The notes under the pieces were generated by a model. It did no database searches. It saw only the letters and a program-made list of their open reading frames with translations, and was not told the origin of the DNA. Below, piece by piece: positions 1 through 5,485 of a DNA stretch of 5,485 bases. Numbering within the stretch: position 1 is the first letter of the stretch; each line of letters starts with the position of its first letter. This DNA is from DASQDN01 sp035630195. Lineage in GTDB: Bacteria; Acidobacteriota; Terriglobia; Bryobacterales; Bryobacteraceae. The position numbers were made by a program, and so were the translations under genes. Location: assembly GCA_035630195.1 (NCBI GenBank), contig DASQLD010000226.1, forward strand, positions 1 through 5,485, given 5' to 3'.

Positions 1-192
1 TATCCGATACTGGTGGGAAAGGAACTGAGGATGCATACCTTGCTGGTGTTCCTCGCAATCCTCGGAGGGATCGCGGTATTCGGTATGTCCGGTATCGTTC
101 TGGGACCTGTCGCGTTGGCAGTCACGCTGGGCCTTTTAGATATCTTGCGGCAACGAACGGTTGCCGGCCGGCCGGCTGAACAACCTAGGTAA
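1..192 (+). CDS. AI-2E family transporter (PerM/YdiK-like), 3' end only
   Basis: The reading frame is open from the left edge and ends at TAA 190-192, leaving 63 C-terminal residues; the start lies outside the window. The visible part is a hydrophobic stretch with the glycine-rich pattern GGIAVFGMSGIVLGPVALAV, followed by a short polar tail (DILRQRTVAGRPAEQPR). This matches the last membrane segment of the AI-2E/PerM family, where a Gly-Gly...Phe-Gly...Gly-Pro pattern sits near the C-terminus. These are multi-pass inner-membrane proteins; some members are linked to autoinducer-2 export and others to ion/proton antiport, so the substrate cannot be told from this fragment. It reads in the same direction as sodC, 54 bases upstream of the preferred sodC start. 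The family call rests on one motif region and is fairly confident. Confidence 0.8.
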   Translation, partial: YPILVGKELRMHTLLVFLAILGGIAVFGMSGIVLGPVALAVTLGLLDILRQRTVAGRPAEQPR

Positions 193-237
193 TAATTCCT
201 CGAAACGACGGGGCTGTTTGCTAATGCAATGTTTATC

Positions 238-241
238 GGAG
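238..241 (+). promoter_or_regulatory. Ribosome binding site selecting the sodC start
   Basis: GGAG lies five bases before the ATG at 247. The upstream in-frame ATG at 229 has no purine-rich sequence at a suitable distance. Starting at 247 also places the hydrophobic signal directly after MQTK, as expected for a lipoprotein signal peptide. This supports 247 over 229. Confidence 0.65.
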
Positions 242-246
242 AACCC

Positions 247-795
247 ATGCAGACGAAAATAATTGGTGTAAGCACGACCGCGCTGTTGCTTGTCGCTTGC
301 GCTCCCAATAGTGCTTCGACCGAGGGACAGCGTGCTCGCGTCGCCGATGGCGCCAAGGTCGAACTCAAAGATAAGGAAGGTAAAAAGGTTGGAACCTTAA
401 CCGTTTCGGCCCATTCGAGTGGGGGTGTTCAGATCAACGGTCCGTTGACTGATCTCCCACCGGGAGTCCATGGATTGCATATCCACGAAAAGGGTGAGTG
501 CGACGGTCCGAGCTTCGAATCAGCAGGGGCGCACTTTAATCCCACCGTTAAGCAACACGGAGAATTGAACCCGGAAGGCCCTCATGCAGGCGATCTCGGA
601 AATGTTCGAATTGACACGAACGGGATGGCCCAGTTGTCGTTGCTCGCCGAACGAGTAACATTGAACGACTCTCCGAATTCGCTCCTTAAACCCGGGGGAA
701 CCAGCATTCTTGTTCACGCTGGGCCGGACGACTTGAAAACGGACCCGAGTGGCGGGTCGGGCGAGAGAATCGCCTGTGGAGTAGTGACTCGTTAG
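247..795 (+). CDS. sodC: Cu/Zn superoxide dismutase, predicted lipoprotein
   Basis: Converts superoxide to hydrogen peroxide and oxygen outside the cytoplasm. The 182-residue protein opens with a signal peptide ending in the lipobox LVAC (Cys18), so it is probably lipid-anchored in the cell envelope. The SodC domain covers about residues 37-181. All expected ligands are present: copper histidines H78 and H80 (HIH), bridging H96 (AGAHFNP), H104, H113 and D116 (HAGDLGN) for zinc, and H157 (VHAGPDD) for copper. C85 and C177 fit the conserved disulfide, and R174 just before IACGVV fits the active-site arginine. An in-frame ATG at 229 would add six residues but lacks a ribosome binding site. The next gene starts 45 bases downstream on the same strand. 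The enzyme looks intact and active; lipid anchoring is inferred from the motif. Confidence 0.96.
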   Translation: MQTKIIGVSTTALLLVACAPNSASTEGQRARVADGAKVELKDKEGKKVGTLTVSAHSSGGVQINGPLTDLPPGVHGLHIHEKGECDGPSFESAGAHFNPTVKQHGELNPEGPHAGDLGNVRIDTNGMAQLSLLAERVTLNDSPNSLLKPGGTSILVHAGPDDLKTDPSGGSGERIACGVVTR

Positions 796-830
796 GAAAC
801 ACACCCGCTTCGTAAGGTGTCTCACTTGTG

Positions 831-836
831 GGAGGA
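831..836 (+). promoter_or_regulatory. Strong Shine-Dalgarno selecting the start at 841
   Basis: GGAGGA is followed four bases later by ATG 841. An in-frame GTG at 817 lies upstream of this site, so the Shine-Dalgarno would fall inside the longer reading. This makes 841 the likely start. It is the best ribosome binding site on the + strand of this window. Confidence 0.75.
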
Positions 837-840
837 ATAT

Positions 841-1185
841 ATGCCTATAGGAGCGAGTCCGAAACGGGAACGAGAATACAAGGAATTAGTTGGGGAGTTC
901 AAGAAGGAGCATCGGTATACGGGCCGCGAGAAGGAAGTGGCATCGCGGATCGTTAACAAACAACGGAACGACTTCGGCGAAACGAAGGGCGATAAGAAAG
1001 CTGAAAAAGAACGAAAATCTCCCGACCGCAACTTACCGATAGAGCGATACGATCATCTAACAATCGCTGACATTAAGCGGAAGCTATCTGACTTAAAAGC
1101 TCCGCAAAAACGCAAGATCGCCGCGTACGAGAGAAATCACAAAAATCGAAAGGGCGTGTTTGAAGCGCTAAAGGGCGCCGCCTAG
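841..1185 (+). CDS. Small basic two-part protein, function unknown (plasmid-stabilisation-like N-part, DUF8129-like C-part)
   Basis: A 114-residue soluble protein, strongly basic: 32 Lys/Arg against 18 Asp/Glu. It has no signal peptide or membrane segment. Residues 1-50 (SPKREREYKEL, then GREKEVASRIVNKQR and GET) resemble small proteins often annotated as plasmid stabilisation protein, in which a G-R-x-x-E-[IV]-A-x-R-x-V-N-K pattern recurs. Residues 51-63 are a charged linker. Residues 65-110 (LPIERYDHLT, a predicted amphipathic helix, then YERNHKNRKGVFEAL) resemble the short helical LPI-x-x-YD-x-L...YE...R module that I know from actinobacterial proteins (DUF8129-like). Both family links are from memory of the patterns. 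The charge suggests nucleic-acid contact, but no catalytic residues are visible. It sits between sodC and xseA, 45 and 51 bases away, which does not settle its job. The real-gene call is supported by the strong ribosome binding site and clean fit between neighbours. Confidence 0.82.
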   Translation: MPIGASPKREREYKELVGEFKKEHRYTGREKEVASRIVNKQRNDFGETKGDKKAEKERKSPDRNLPIERYDHLTIADIKRKLSDLKAPQKRKIAAYERNHKNRKGVFEALKGAA

Positions 1186-1236
1186 ATGACCAGAGTGCTC
1201 CTGGGACGCGGAGTTGTATCGTTGTAACAAGTATTC

Positions 1237-2697
1237 ATGCAACAGACCCTGCTGGACCTGGAGCCGCTTCGCAGGATATATACCGTATCGGAACTGAACG
1301 TCCGTATTCGCGTCCTTCTCGACGCGGAGTTTGGTGAAGTATGGGTGTCGGGTGAAATATCCGGCGTCCGATCTGCTCCAAGCGGCCATTATTACTTCAC
1401 TTTAAAAGACGGCGAGTCGCAGGTGAAATGCGCGTGTTTTCGCATGGCCGCTCGCTATCTCAGGTTCAAGCCAGCAGACGGAGTAGCTGTTATCGCACGT
1501 GGACGATTGGATGTTTATGATGCGCGTGGAGAATACCAGCTGCTTGTCGAGCAGCTCGAACCACGGGGCTATGGAGCTCTTCAACTCGCGTTTGAACAGC
1601 TAAAGAAGAAGTTAGGATCCGAAGGCCTGTTCGATGCAGGGCGAAAGCGGTCCCTACCGAGGTTTCCGCGGAGAATTGGGATAGTCACCTCGCCGGCCGG
1701 TGCTGTCATCCAGGATTTGTTAAATATACTCTCCAGGCGTTTTCCTGGTCTGCATATCCGTCTCTATCCAGCGCAAGTCCAAGGGGAAGGATCGAGCGAC
1801 CAAGTGTGCCGTGGACTGCGCTGGTTTTCGCAATCCGACTGGGCCGAGGTAGTGATTGTGGCTCGTGGCGGCGGATCGCTGGAGGATCTTTGGACATTCA
1901 ATGAGGAAAGCGTGGCCAGAGCCATCGCCGAATCGTCAGTGCCCGTGATCTCTGCTGTAGGGCACGAAACCGACTTCACCATCGCCGATTTTGTGAGCGA
2001 CTTGCGCGCTCCCACACCGTCGGCGGCAGCCGAGTTAGTGATCTGTACACGGGAGCAACTGCTGGATTCGATAGCGGGCTGTCGTCGCGCGCTCGACCAG
2101 CACCTTCGCTATCGTCTGAGTATTGCCGGCCGCAGACTGCACGAACGCGGCGTAGATCGCGCGGTGACGGTTCTTCATCGTTCGATAGGGCGCAACCTGC
2201 AACGCGTCGACGAGATGGAACGGCTCGTTGCGGGTAGTGCGCGTCGCGTCTCGAAGGCGAGCCGCGACAAGTGGCAGGAACTCGACGGTAGGCTGCGGCG
2301 CATGGACTTACGGCTCCGGATGGCAGAAGCCAGACGCCGCTACAATGTCGCAACCGAGAGGGTTGCCTTAAACGTTGGAGAACGTCTTCGAGTGGCGAAC
2401 ACCAAGCTGGCATACGTGGACTCGCATTTGCGTCCAGCGGACGTCCTTCAGCGCCTCGATACCCGAAGAAGAGCTGTCGATTTCTTTCGGGCGCAACTCG
2501 CCGGTCTGAATCCGCTCAACGTGCTGGAGCGGGGCTATGCGATCGTCCGAGATCAGTCGGGCCGCGTTATCAAAGATTCTTCGCAGGTCACCGTTGAGGG
2601 CACATCGCTGAGCGTGATGTTAGCGCGAGGAACCCTAAATGTGCGTGTAACAGAAATCACAACGAACGAGCCGTCCGGAATTCCTGAGCCGCGGTAA
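1237..2697 (+). CDS. xseA: Exodeoxyribonuclease VII large subunit
   Basis: Catalytic subunit of exonuclease VII, a cytoplasmic enzyme that degrades single-stranded DNA from either end to oligonucleotides in repair and recombination. The 486 residues are slightly longer than the usual 400-460. An N-terminal OB-fold covers about 12-110 (YTVSELN; VWVSGEISGV; HYYFTLKD). The catalytic domain carries GIVTSPAGAVIQD (148-160), RGGGSLEDLWTFN (210-222) and GHETDFTIAD (242-251), including the RGGG and GHxxD residues essential in the family. SDLRAPTPSAAAE follows (254-266). Residues of about 270-420 are rich in Arg, Leu and Glu, fitting the coiled coil that binds XseB. The C-terminal LNPLNVLERGYAIV is also typical. 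ATG 1237 is the first possible start because an in-frame TAA lies at 1225-1227; no clear Shine-Dalgarno precedes it. xseB is not downstream: the next ORF is convergent after 12 bases. Confidence 0.98.
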   Translation: MQQTLLDLEPLRRIYTVSELNVRIRVLLDAEFGEVWVSGEISGVRSAPSGHYYFTLKDGESQVKCACFRMAARYLRFKPADGVAVIARGRLDVYDARGEYQLLVEQLEPRGYGALQLAFEQLKKKLGSEGLFDAGRKRSLPRFPRRIGIVTSPAGAVIQDLLNILSRRFPGLHIRLYPAQVQGEGSSDQVCRGLRWFSQSDWAEVVIVARGGGSLEDLWTFNEESVARAIAESSVPVISAVGHETDFTIADFVSDLRAPTPSAAAELVICTREQLLDSIAGCRRALDQHLRYRLSIAGRRLHERGVDRAVTVLHRSIGRNLQRVDEMERLVAGSARRVSKASRDKWQELDGRLRRMDLRLRMAEARRRYNVATERVALNVGERLRVANTKLAYVDSHLRPADVLQRLDTRRRAVDFFRAQLAGLNPLNVLERGYAIVRDQSGRVIKDSSQVTVEGTSLSVMLARGTLNVRVTEITTNEPSGIPEPR

Positions 2698-2709
2698 TTC
2701 ATCCGATTA

Positions 2710-2904
2710 TCAGAATGCGGTTTCGAGACGGACGATCTCACTCAAGCTGAGAAGGTTCGGCCCCAGATCTTGATGGCAACGAGTGCGTCGCGAACTTCCT
2801 GGCCCAGTGCTCTTCAGTTCGCTTTGCCAGAGGTGATAAACCTGCGTGGCGAAGAAGATGAACATCGGGATCGAAAACGTTATCACGAGCAAGCTCAGTA
2901 TCAT
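2710..2904 (-). CDS. Possible 64-residue single-helix membrane protein downstream of cytochrome b
   Basis: I do not recognise this ORF. It starts at ATG 2904, 13 bases after the cytochrome b/c stop, and runs to TGA 2710. The first 21 residues (MILSLLVITFSIPMFIFFATQ) form one good hydrophobic segment, followed by VYHLWQSELKSTGPG and a polar, basic tail with a single cysteine (RTRCHQDLGPN). A single-helix protein at the end of a bc-complex operon could be a small accessory subunit, as other bc and b6f complexes contain such peptides. That role is inferred from position only. Only weak purine-rich sequence (GAG) precedes the start. The tail beyond about residue 37 looks less protein-like than the helix. 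The operon-consistent position and clean helix favour a real gene, but a chance ORF is possible. Confidence 0.5.
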   Translation of the reverse strand: MILSLLVITFSIPMFIFFATQVYHLWQSELKSTGPGSSRRTRCHQDLGPNLLSLSEIVRLETAF

Positions 2905-2917
2905 CGAAGCACACTCG

Positions 2918-4531
2918 CTATGGAATCGACATGATATACGTGAGCATACGATCCATGTCGCGGGAACTAAATTTGTATGCAGGCATGGTCGTACCCGGCG
3001 AGAGTTTCTGCGGGTCGATAAAATGTTGCTCAAGCCAATCGCGTGTTCTTCGCTGGGCTACACCGTTGAGGCTTGGACCGGTCTTCATGCCGACGCCATT
3101 TACCTGGTGACAGACATGGCACTGGTTCTCTCGATACAGCATAGCTCCTTCGACAGCCGCTTGAGGAGCGGCTTCGAGGGCACTAGCGTTGTCAGGCGTC
3201 AGCTTGACTAAAAATGCTGCGAGTGAAGCCGTTTGCGCAGTCGTTAGTTGCACCGGCGGCATGCTGGACCCGGGACGCATGACCTCAGGATGCTTCAAAT
3301 GCTCCATCAACCATTCACGAGTACGCTTTTTAGTGGTCCCCAGCTTCTGTTCCCCCACGTGGCAGGAGGCACAGGCTTCTTTGCGGTAATAACCGATGCC
3401 TGCCACTTCCTCGGCCGAAAGTAATTGCCAGCTCTCAGGGCCTTGCATCTCGGTAACGTCGATTACCGGCGTTGGCGGAGTGGAACGAATGGCCGCCACG
3501 GTCAGACCCGTCCACCCGAAAGCCGCAAGCGCCACAACACCCAATGCCAACGTTCGATGGCGAACCCTCTTCATGACGTCGCGATCGAGGAAAGGAACTA
3601 GTATCAATCCCATGACAGCCAACCCCGGCAAGACCACACTCCCCACAATTTCAAGTGGGCCTTGGAAAAGCTTGAGCATCTGGAAGAGGAACAAGAAGTA
3701 CCAGTCGGGTCGAGGGATGTAGGACGTATCGGTAGGATCGGCGAGTCGCTCCAGTGGTACACGTACCATGACTGCGAGCGTGAAAAGGACCGCGAACGTT
3801 AAAAAGATCGCGACCGTATCCTTGAAAACTTGCGCAGGATAGAACTTCTTCTTTGGCTTCGTTTCGTCGCCAGGTGCGGGCGCGACACCGTGCTTGCGAA
3901 CCAGGAAGACATGAAGGCCAATCAACAGCATCGTGGCGGGCGGCAGGATCAGCACGTGAATGGCATAGAAGCGCGCGAAGGTGACAACGCCAATCGGACC
4001 TTCCCCACCAAGCAATTGCGTCATGTATGGCCCCGCGCCCGGCGCCGACGCTGCTATCTGCGTTGCGACGACAGTTCCCCAATATGCCCGGTTATCCCAG
4101 GGTAAAAGATACCCCGTCAGTCCGTAGGCCAGTGTGAGCAGAAGAAGAAAAACGCCGACGATCCAAGTGGCTTCCCGCGGCCGCTTATAGGCTCCCCAGA
4201 GGAACGTCTGGATCATGTGGAGAACAACCACGACGATCATTACGCTTGCGCCCCAATGGTGCAGGCCGCGCATCATCCGTCCTCCCGTGAGTTCCGTCGC
4301 TATGTATTTGACGCTGTTGTACGCCTCACCAGGAGTAGGGGCGTAATTCATCGCCAGCAGGATCCCGGTAAACATCTGCACCAGAAAACAGAACAGCGCT
4401 ATGCTGCCGAAGACCTGGTGCCAACCTGCCGAGGCAGGAATCTCCTCGTTCATGAAGTGCGTGACGCTCGATGGCAGTCCCGTACGTTCTTCGAGCCAGT
4501 CAACTGCGTTGGAGATTCTGCCGGATTTCAT
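2918..4531 (-). CDS. Cytochrome b6-type protein fused to a C-terminal di-haem cytochrome c (bc complex)
   Basis: Membrane subunit of a quinol:cytochrome c oxidoreductase, with cytochrome b and the c-type electron exit in one 537-residue chain. Seven membrane helices are visible, at about 38-62, 90-112, 122-146, 186-212, 238-257, 293-314 and 327-348. Haem b ligands are H91/H105 in helix B and H192/H207 in helix D. The 14 residues between the helix D histidines are the b6/Firmicutes spacing, against 13 in mitochondrial-type cytochrome b. There is no eighth helix, as in b6 plus subunit IV. The Qo motif is PDWY (275-278) rather than PEWY. The cysteine that holds the extra haem in b6 is replaced by V40. 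With seven helices the tail is periplasmic; it carries two c-haem sites, CASCH (387-391, likely Met424) and CHVCH (471-475, likely Met516). It overlaps the Rieske stop by ATGA, so translation is probably coupled. Confidence 0.96.
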   Translation of the reverse strand: MKSGRISNAVDWLEERTGLPSSVTHFMNEEIPASAGWHQVFGSIALFCFLVQMFTGILLAMNYAPTPGEAYNSVKYIATELTGGRMMRGLHHWGASVMIVVVVLHMIQTFLWGAYKRPREATWIVGVFLLLLTLAYGLTGYLLPWDNRAYWGTVVATQIAASAPGAGPYMTQLLGGEGPIGVVTFARFYAIHVLILPPATMLLIGLHVFLVRKHGVAPAPGDETKPKKKFYPAQVFKDTVAIFLTFAVLFTLAVMVRVPLERLADPTDTSYIPRPDWYFLFLFQMLKLFQGPLEIVGSVVLPGLAVMGLILVPFLDRDVMKRVRHRTLALGVVALAAFGWTGLTVAAIRSTPPTPVIDVTEMQGPESWQLLSAEEVAGIGYYRKEACASCHVGEQKLGTTKKRTREWLMEHLKHPEVMRPGSSMPPVQLTTAQTASLAAFLVKLTPDNASALEAAPQAAVEGAMLYRENQCHVCHQVNGVGMKTGPSLNGVAQRRTRDWLEQHFIDPQKLSPGTTMPAYKFSSRDMDRMLTYIMSIP

Positions 4532-5022
4532 GCATCTCCCTTGCGAACATCTCCCAACATCAATTTGGAGCCGGCGATCTTGGTTTCGTAGCGATCAAGC
4601 GCTCTGGGAGCGGGGCCGGTCAGAACCTTGCCATCGAGGCCGAAGGTCGATGTATGACAGGGACAGAGGAACTCTTTGTTCTTGTCGTCATAGCTGTACG
4701 CGCAGCCAAGATGCGTGCACTGCGGAGTGAACGCTACTACGTCGGAATCGCCTTGCTTAATAACCCATGCGGTCGTTTTCTCGCTAGTGACTTTCCAGCC
4801 GTCGAGACGATTGCGTCGAAAAACGAATTCTTCCGGAACATTCGCCTTAAGTTGACTGATATCGCCAGCCTCGATCCACTCGGAGGTGTTTTTCTTCGAC
4901 TTCGGCGGAACCAGTAGATAAATCGCCGCCGGGAGTGTGAGGGCTCCAGTAATGACTGCCCACATCGCATAAATCACGGAGACGTGGAAGCTTCTGCGAT
5001 CCGGGCCCTGATGCTTGTCCAT
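4528..5022 (-). CDS. Rieske 2Fe-2S protein of the bc complex
   Basis: High-potential iron-sulfur subunit (QcrA/PetC type) that takes the first electron from quinol at the Qo site and passes it to the c-type haem. The 164 residues begin with a twin-arginine motif (DRRSF, 8-12) and one membrane helix (about 14-37), the usual uncleaved Tat signal-anchor that puts the folded cluster domain in the periplasm. Cluster box 1 is CTHLGC (102-107) and box 2 is CPCHTSTF (120-127). Expected iron ligands are C102, H104, C120 and H123, and C107/C122 form the family disulfide. GPAPRALD (137-143 region) is the conserved loop after box 2. Its stop overlaps the start of the cytochrome b/c gene, so the two are almost certainly one operon. 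No Shine-Dalgarno precedes ATG 5022; a promoter lies immediately upstream instead, suggesting leaderless expression. Confidence 0.97.
   Translation of the reverse strand: MDKHQGPDRRSFHVSVIYAMWAVITGALTLPAAIYLLVPPKSKKNTSEWIEAGDISQLKANVPEEFVFRRNRLDGWKVTSEKTTAWVIKQGDSDVVAFTPQCTHLGCAYSYDDKNKEFLCPCHTSTFGLDGKVLTGPAPRALDRYETKIAGSKLMLGDVRKGDA
4536..4541 (-). promoter_or_regulatory. Ribosome binding site of the cytochrome b/c fusion gene
   Basis: On the minus strand AGGGAG lies four bases before ATG 4531, inside the last codons of the Rieske gene. Together with the ATGA stop/start overlap it fixes the start and suggests both re-initiation and independent loading of ribosomes. Confidence 0.7.
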
Positions 5023-5030
5023 TACTGGAG

Positions 5031-5060
5031 ATTATATGGAATGGAAACTAGTTGTTGCAA
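5031..5060 (-). promoter_or_regulatory. Sigma70-like promoter of the Rieske-cytochrome b operon, apparently leaderless
   Basis: On the minus strand a perfect -10 box TATAAT (5036-5031) follows a -35-like TTGCAA (5060-5055, four of six matches to TTGACA) after an 18-base spacer. The -35 box overlaps the last codons of glnD. Only eight bases (CTCCAGTA) separate the -10 box from the Rieske ATG. Transcription normally starts about seven bases past the -10 box, so the transcript would begin at or within two bases of the start codon. This agrees with the absence of a Shine-Dalgarno there. The boxes are seen directly; promoter activity is inferred. Confidence 0.6.
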
Positions 5061-5485
5061 ACGACTAGTATTTGACGCCGCAAATCCTCATGCTGATCTG
5101 GTCTGAGCTTCGCCCCATCCTTTGTTATGTAGAAGACATCCAACGCCTTGTGGGCTTCCGTATCAATTAGGACGACATCGATGCTGCACCCGGCGGACGA
5201 AAAAGTTGAGGCGAGATCGTACAAAAGCCCTGGCCTATCCTCAGCCACGATCTCGACAAGCGTGGCCGATTCGGATGCCTCGCCATCGAAAGCGACGGTC
5301 GGTTTCACTTCTGCGCGCTTGGACGGAGCTGCGGGCTTGGCTCTACCGCGAAGCAGCCGCTCCACATCTTCCTTGCCCAGGACGGCCCGCCGCACCATTG
5401 TCTTCAGACGTTCAGCTTCTACCGGATTCAATTCGAGCGTACGCATGGGATCCCCGAAAGAGAAGGTATCCAGCACATCGCCATG
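5048..5485 (-). CDS. glnD: [Protein-PII] uridylyltransferase/uridylyl-removing enzyme, C-terminal part
   Basis: GlnD senses glutamine and adds or removes UMP on PII proteins, controlling nitrogen assimilation. The frame is open to the right edge, so only the last 145 residues are present; the nucleotidyltransferase and HD domains lie outside. A GTG at 5476 is only an internal valine codon, because coding continues upstream of it (HGDVLDTFSF). Residues 1-47 of the fragment (VLDTFSFGDP...ELNPVEAERLK) fit the end of the first ACT domain of GlnD. A Pro/Lys/Ala-rich linker covers about 48-66. Residues 74-140 form the second ACT domain: TLVEIVAEDRPGLLYDLAST, then SSAGCSIDVVLIDTEAHKALDVFYIT. The EDRPGLL signature belongs to the ligand-binding ACT fold. 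The stop TAG (5048-5050) lies 25 bases before the Rieske start. Other ACT proteins are possible, but the two-ACT end and its wording strongly favour GlnD. Confidence 0.9.
   Translation of the reverse strand, partial: HGDVLDTFSFGDPMRTLELNPVEAERLKTMVRRAVLGKEDVERLLRGRAKPAAPSKRAEVKPTVAFDGEASESATLVEIVAEDRPGLLYDLASTFSSAGCSIDVVLIDTEAHKALDVFYITKDGAKLRPDQHEDLRRQILVVCNN

Noticed and set aside
163..176. Perfect 14-base palindrome GCCGGCCGGCCGGC near the end of the AI-2E gene
   Set aside because: It lies inside coding sequence, where it encodes AGRPA-type residues, has no T-run after it, and short GC palindromes are expected by chance at this composition.
193..246. Promoter between the AI-2E gene and sodC
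   Set aside because: AT-rich words such as TAATGC and TTTATC occur, but no pair of boxes with proper spacing fits a promoter consensus convincingly.
801..820. Possible hairpin ACACC...GGTGT just after the sodC stop
   Set aside because: Only five base pairs with a 10-base loop and no following T-run; too weak to call a terminator.
1222..1230. Small symmetric element TTGTAACAA before xseA
   Set aside because: Four-base arms only, and no matching second copy; not enough to call an operator. A TAACAA -10 box here would match the consensus poorly.
2736..2752. Inverted repeat TCTCA...TGAGA in the convergent region
   Set aside because: A five-base stem with a seven-base loop, no T-run on either strand, and inside the small membrane ORF; not a convincing terminator.
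2846..3211. 121-codon + strand ORF across the cytochrome c domain region
   Set aside because: It is antisense to the well-supported cytochrome b/c fusion, and its product has no recognisable motif.
5048..5476. Independent small ACT-domain gene starting at GTG 5476
   Set aside because: The frame stays open to the window edge, and the residues before the GTG continue the GlnD-like pattern, so this is the end of a longer gene.

Overview
The window looks like ordinary bacterial chromosome of moderate GC content. The main taxonomic clue is the gene set: a Rieske protein followed by a cytochrome b6-type protein fused to a di-haem cytochrome c, next to glnD. I associate this arrangement with Acidobacteriota-like, deeply branching Gram-negative bacteria. 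That assignment is an inference and I could not check it against a database. A lipoprotein Cu/Zn superoxide dismutase fits a diderm cell. I see no insertion sequence, CRISPR array, rRNA, tRNA or phage gene.

Left half, + strand, in order: the 3' end of an AI-2E/PerM-family membrane protein (1-192); sodC, a lipoprotein Cu/Zn superoxide dismutase (247-795); a small, very basic two-part protein of unknown function (841-1185); and xseA, the large subunit of exonuclease VII (1237-2697). The gaps between these genes are about 45-55 bases, so co-transcription is possible. No strong promoter or terminator is visible between them. The partner gene xseB does not follow xseA.

Right half, - strand, read from the right edge: the 3' end of glnD, the PII uridylyltransferase/uridylyl-removing enzyme with its C-terminal ACT domain (5048-5485); the Rieske 2Fe-2S protein (4528-5022); the cytochrome b/di-haem c fusion (2918-4531), overlapping the Rieske gene by ATGA; and a possible 64-residue one-helix membrane protein (2710-2904). 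The Rieske and fusion genes together encode all the redox centres of a quinol:cytochrome c oxidoreductase: the 2Fe-2S cluster, two b haems and two c haems. The small membrane protein could be an accessory subunit. A good sigma70-like promoter lies just before the Rieske start codon, so close that the mRNA would be leaderless or nearly so.

The two halves converge, with only 12 bases between the xseA stop and the stop of the small membrane ORF. The points most worth a second look are the single-chain b-c-c fusion and its b6-like features, the leaderless promoter, the small membrane ORF and the two-part basic protein. I do not see a previously undescribed multi-gene system here.
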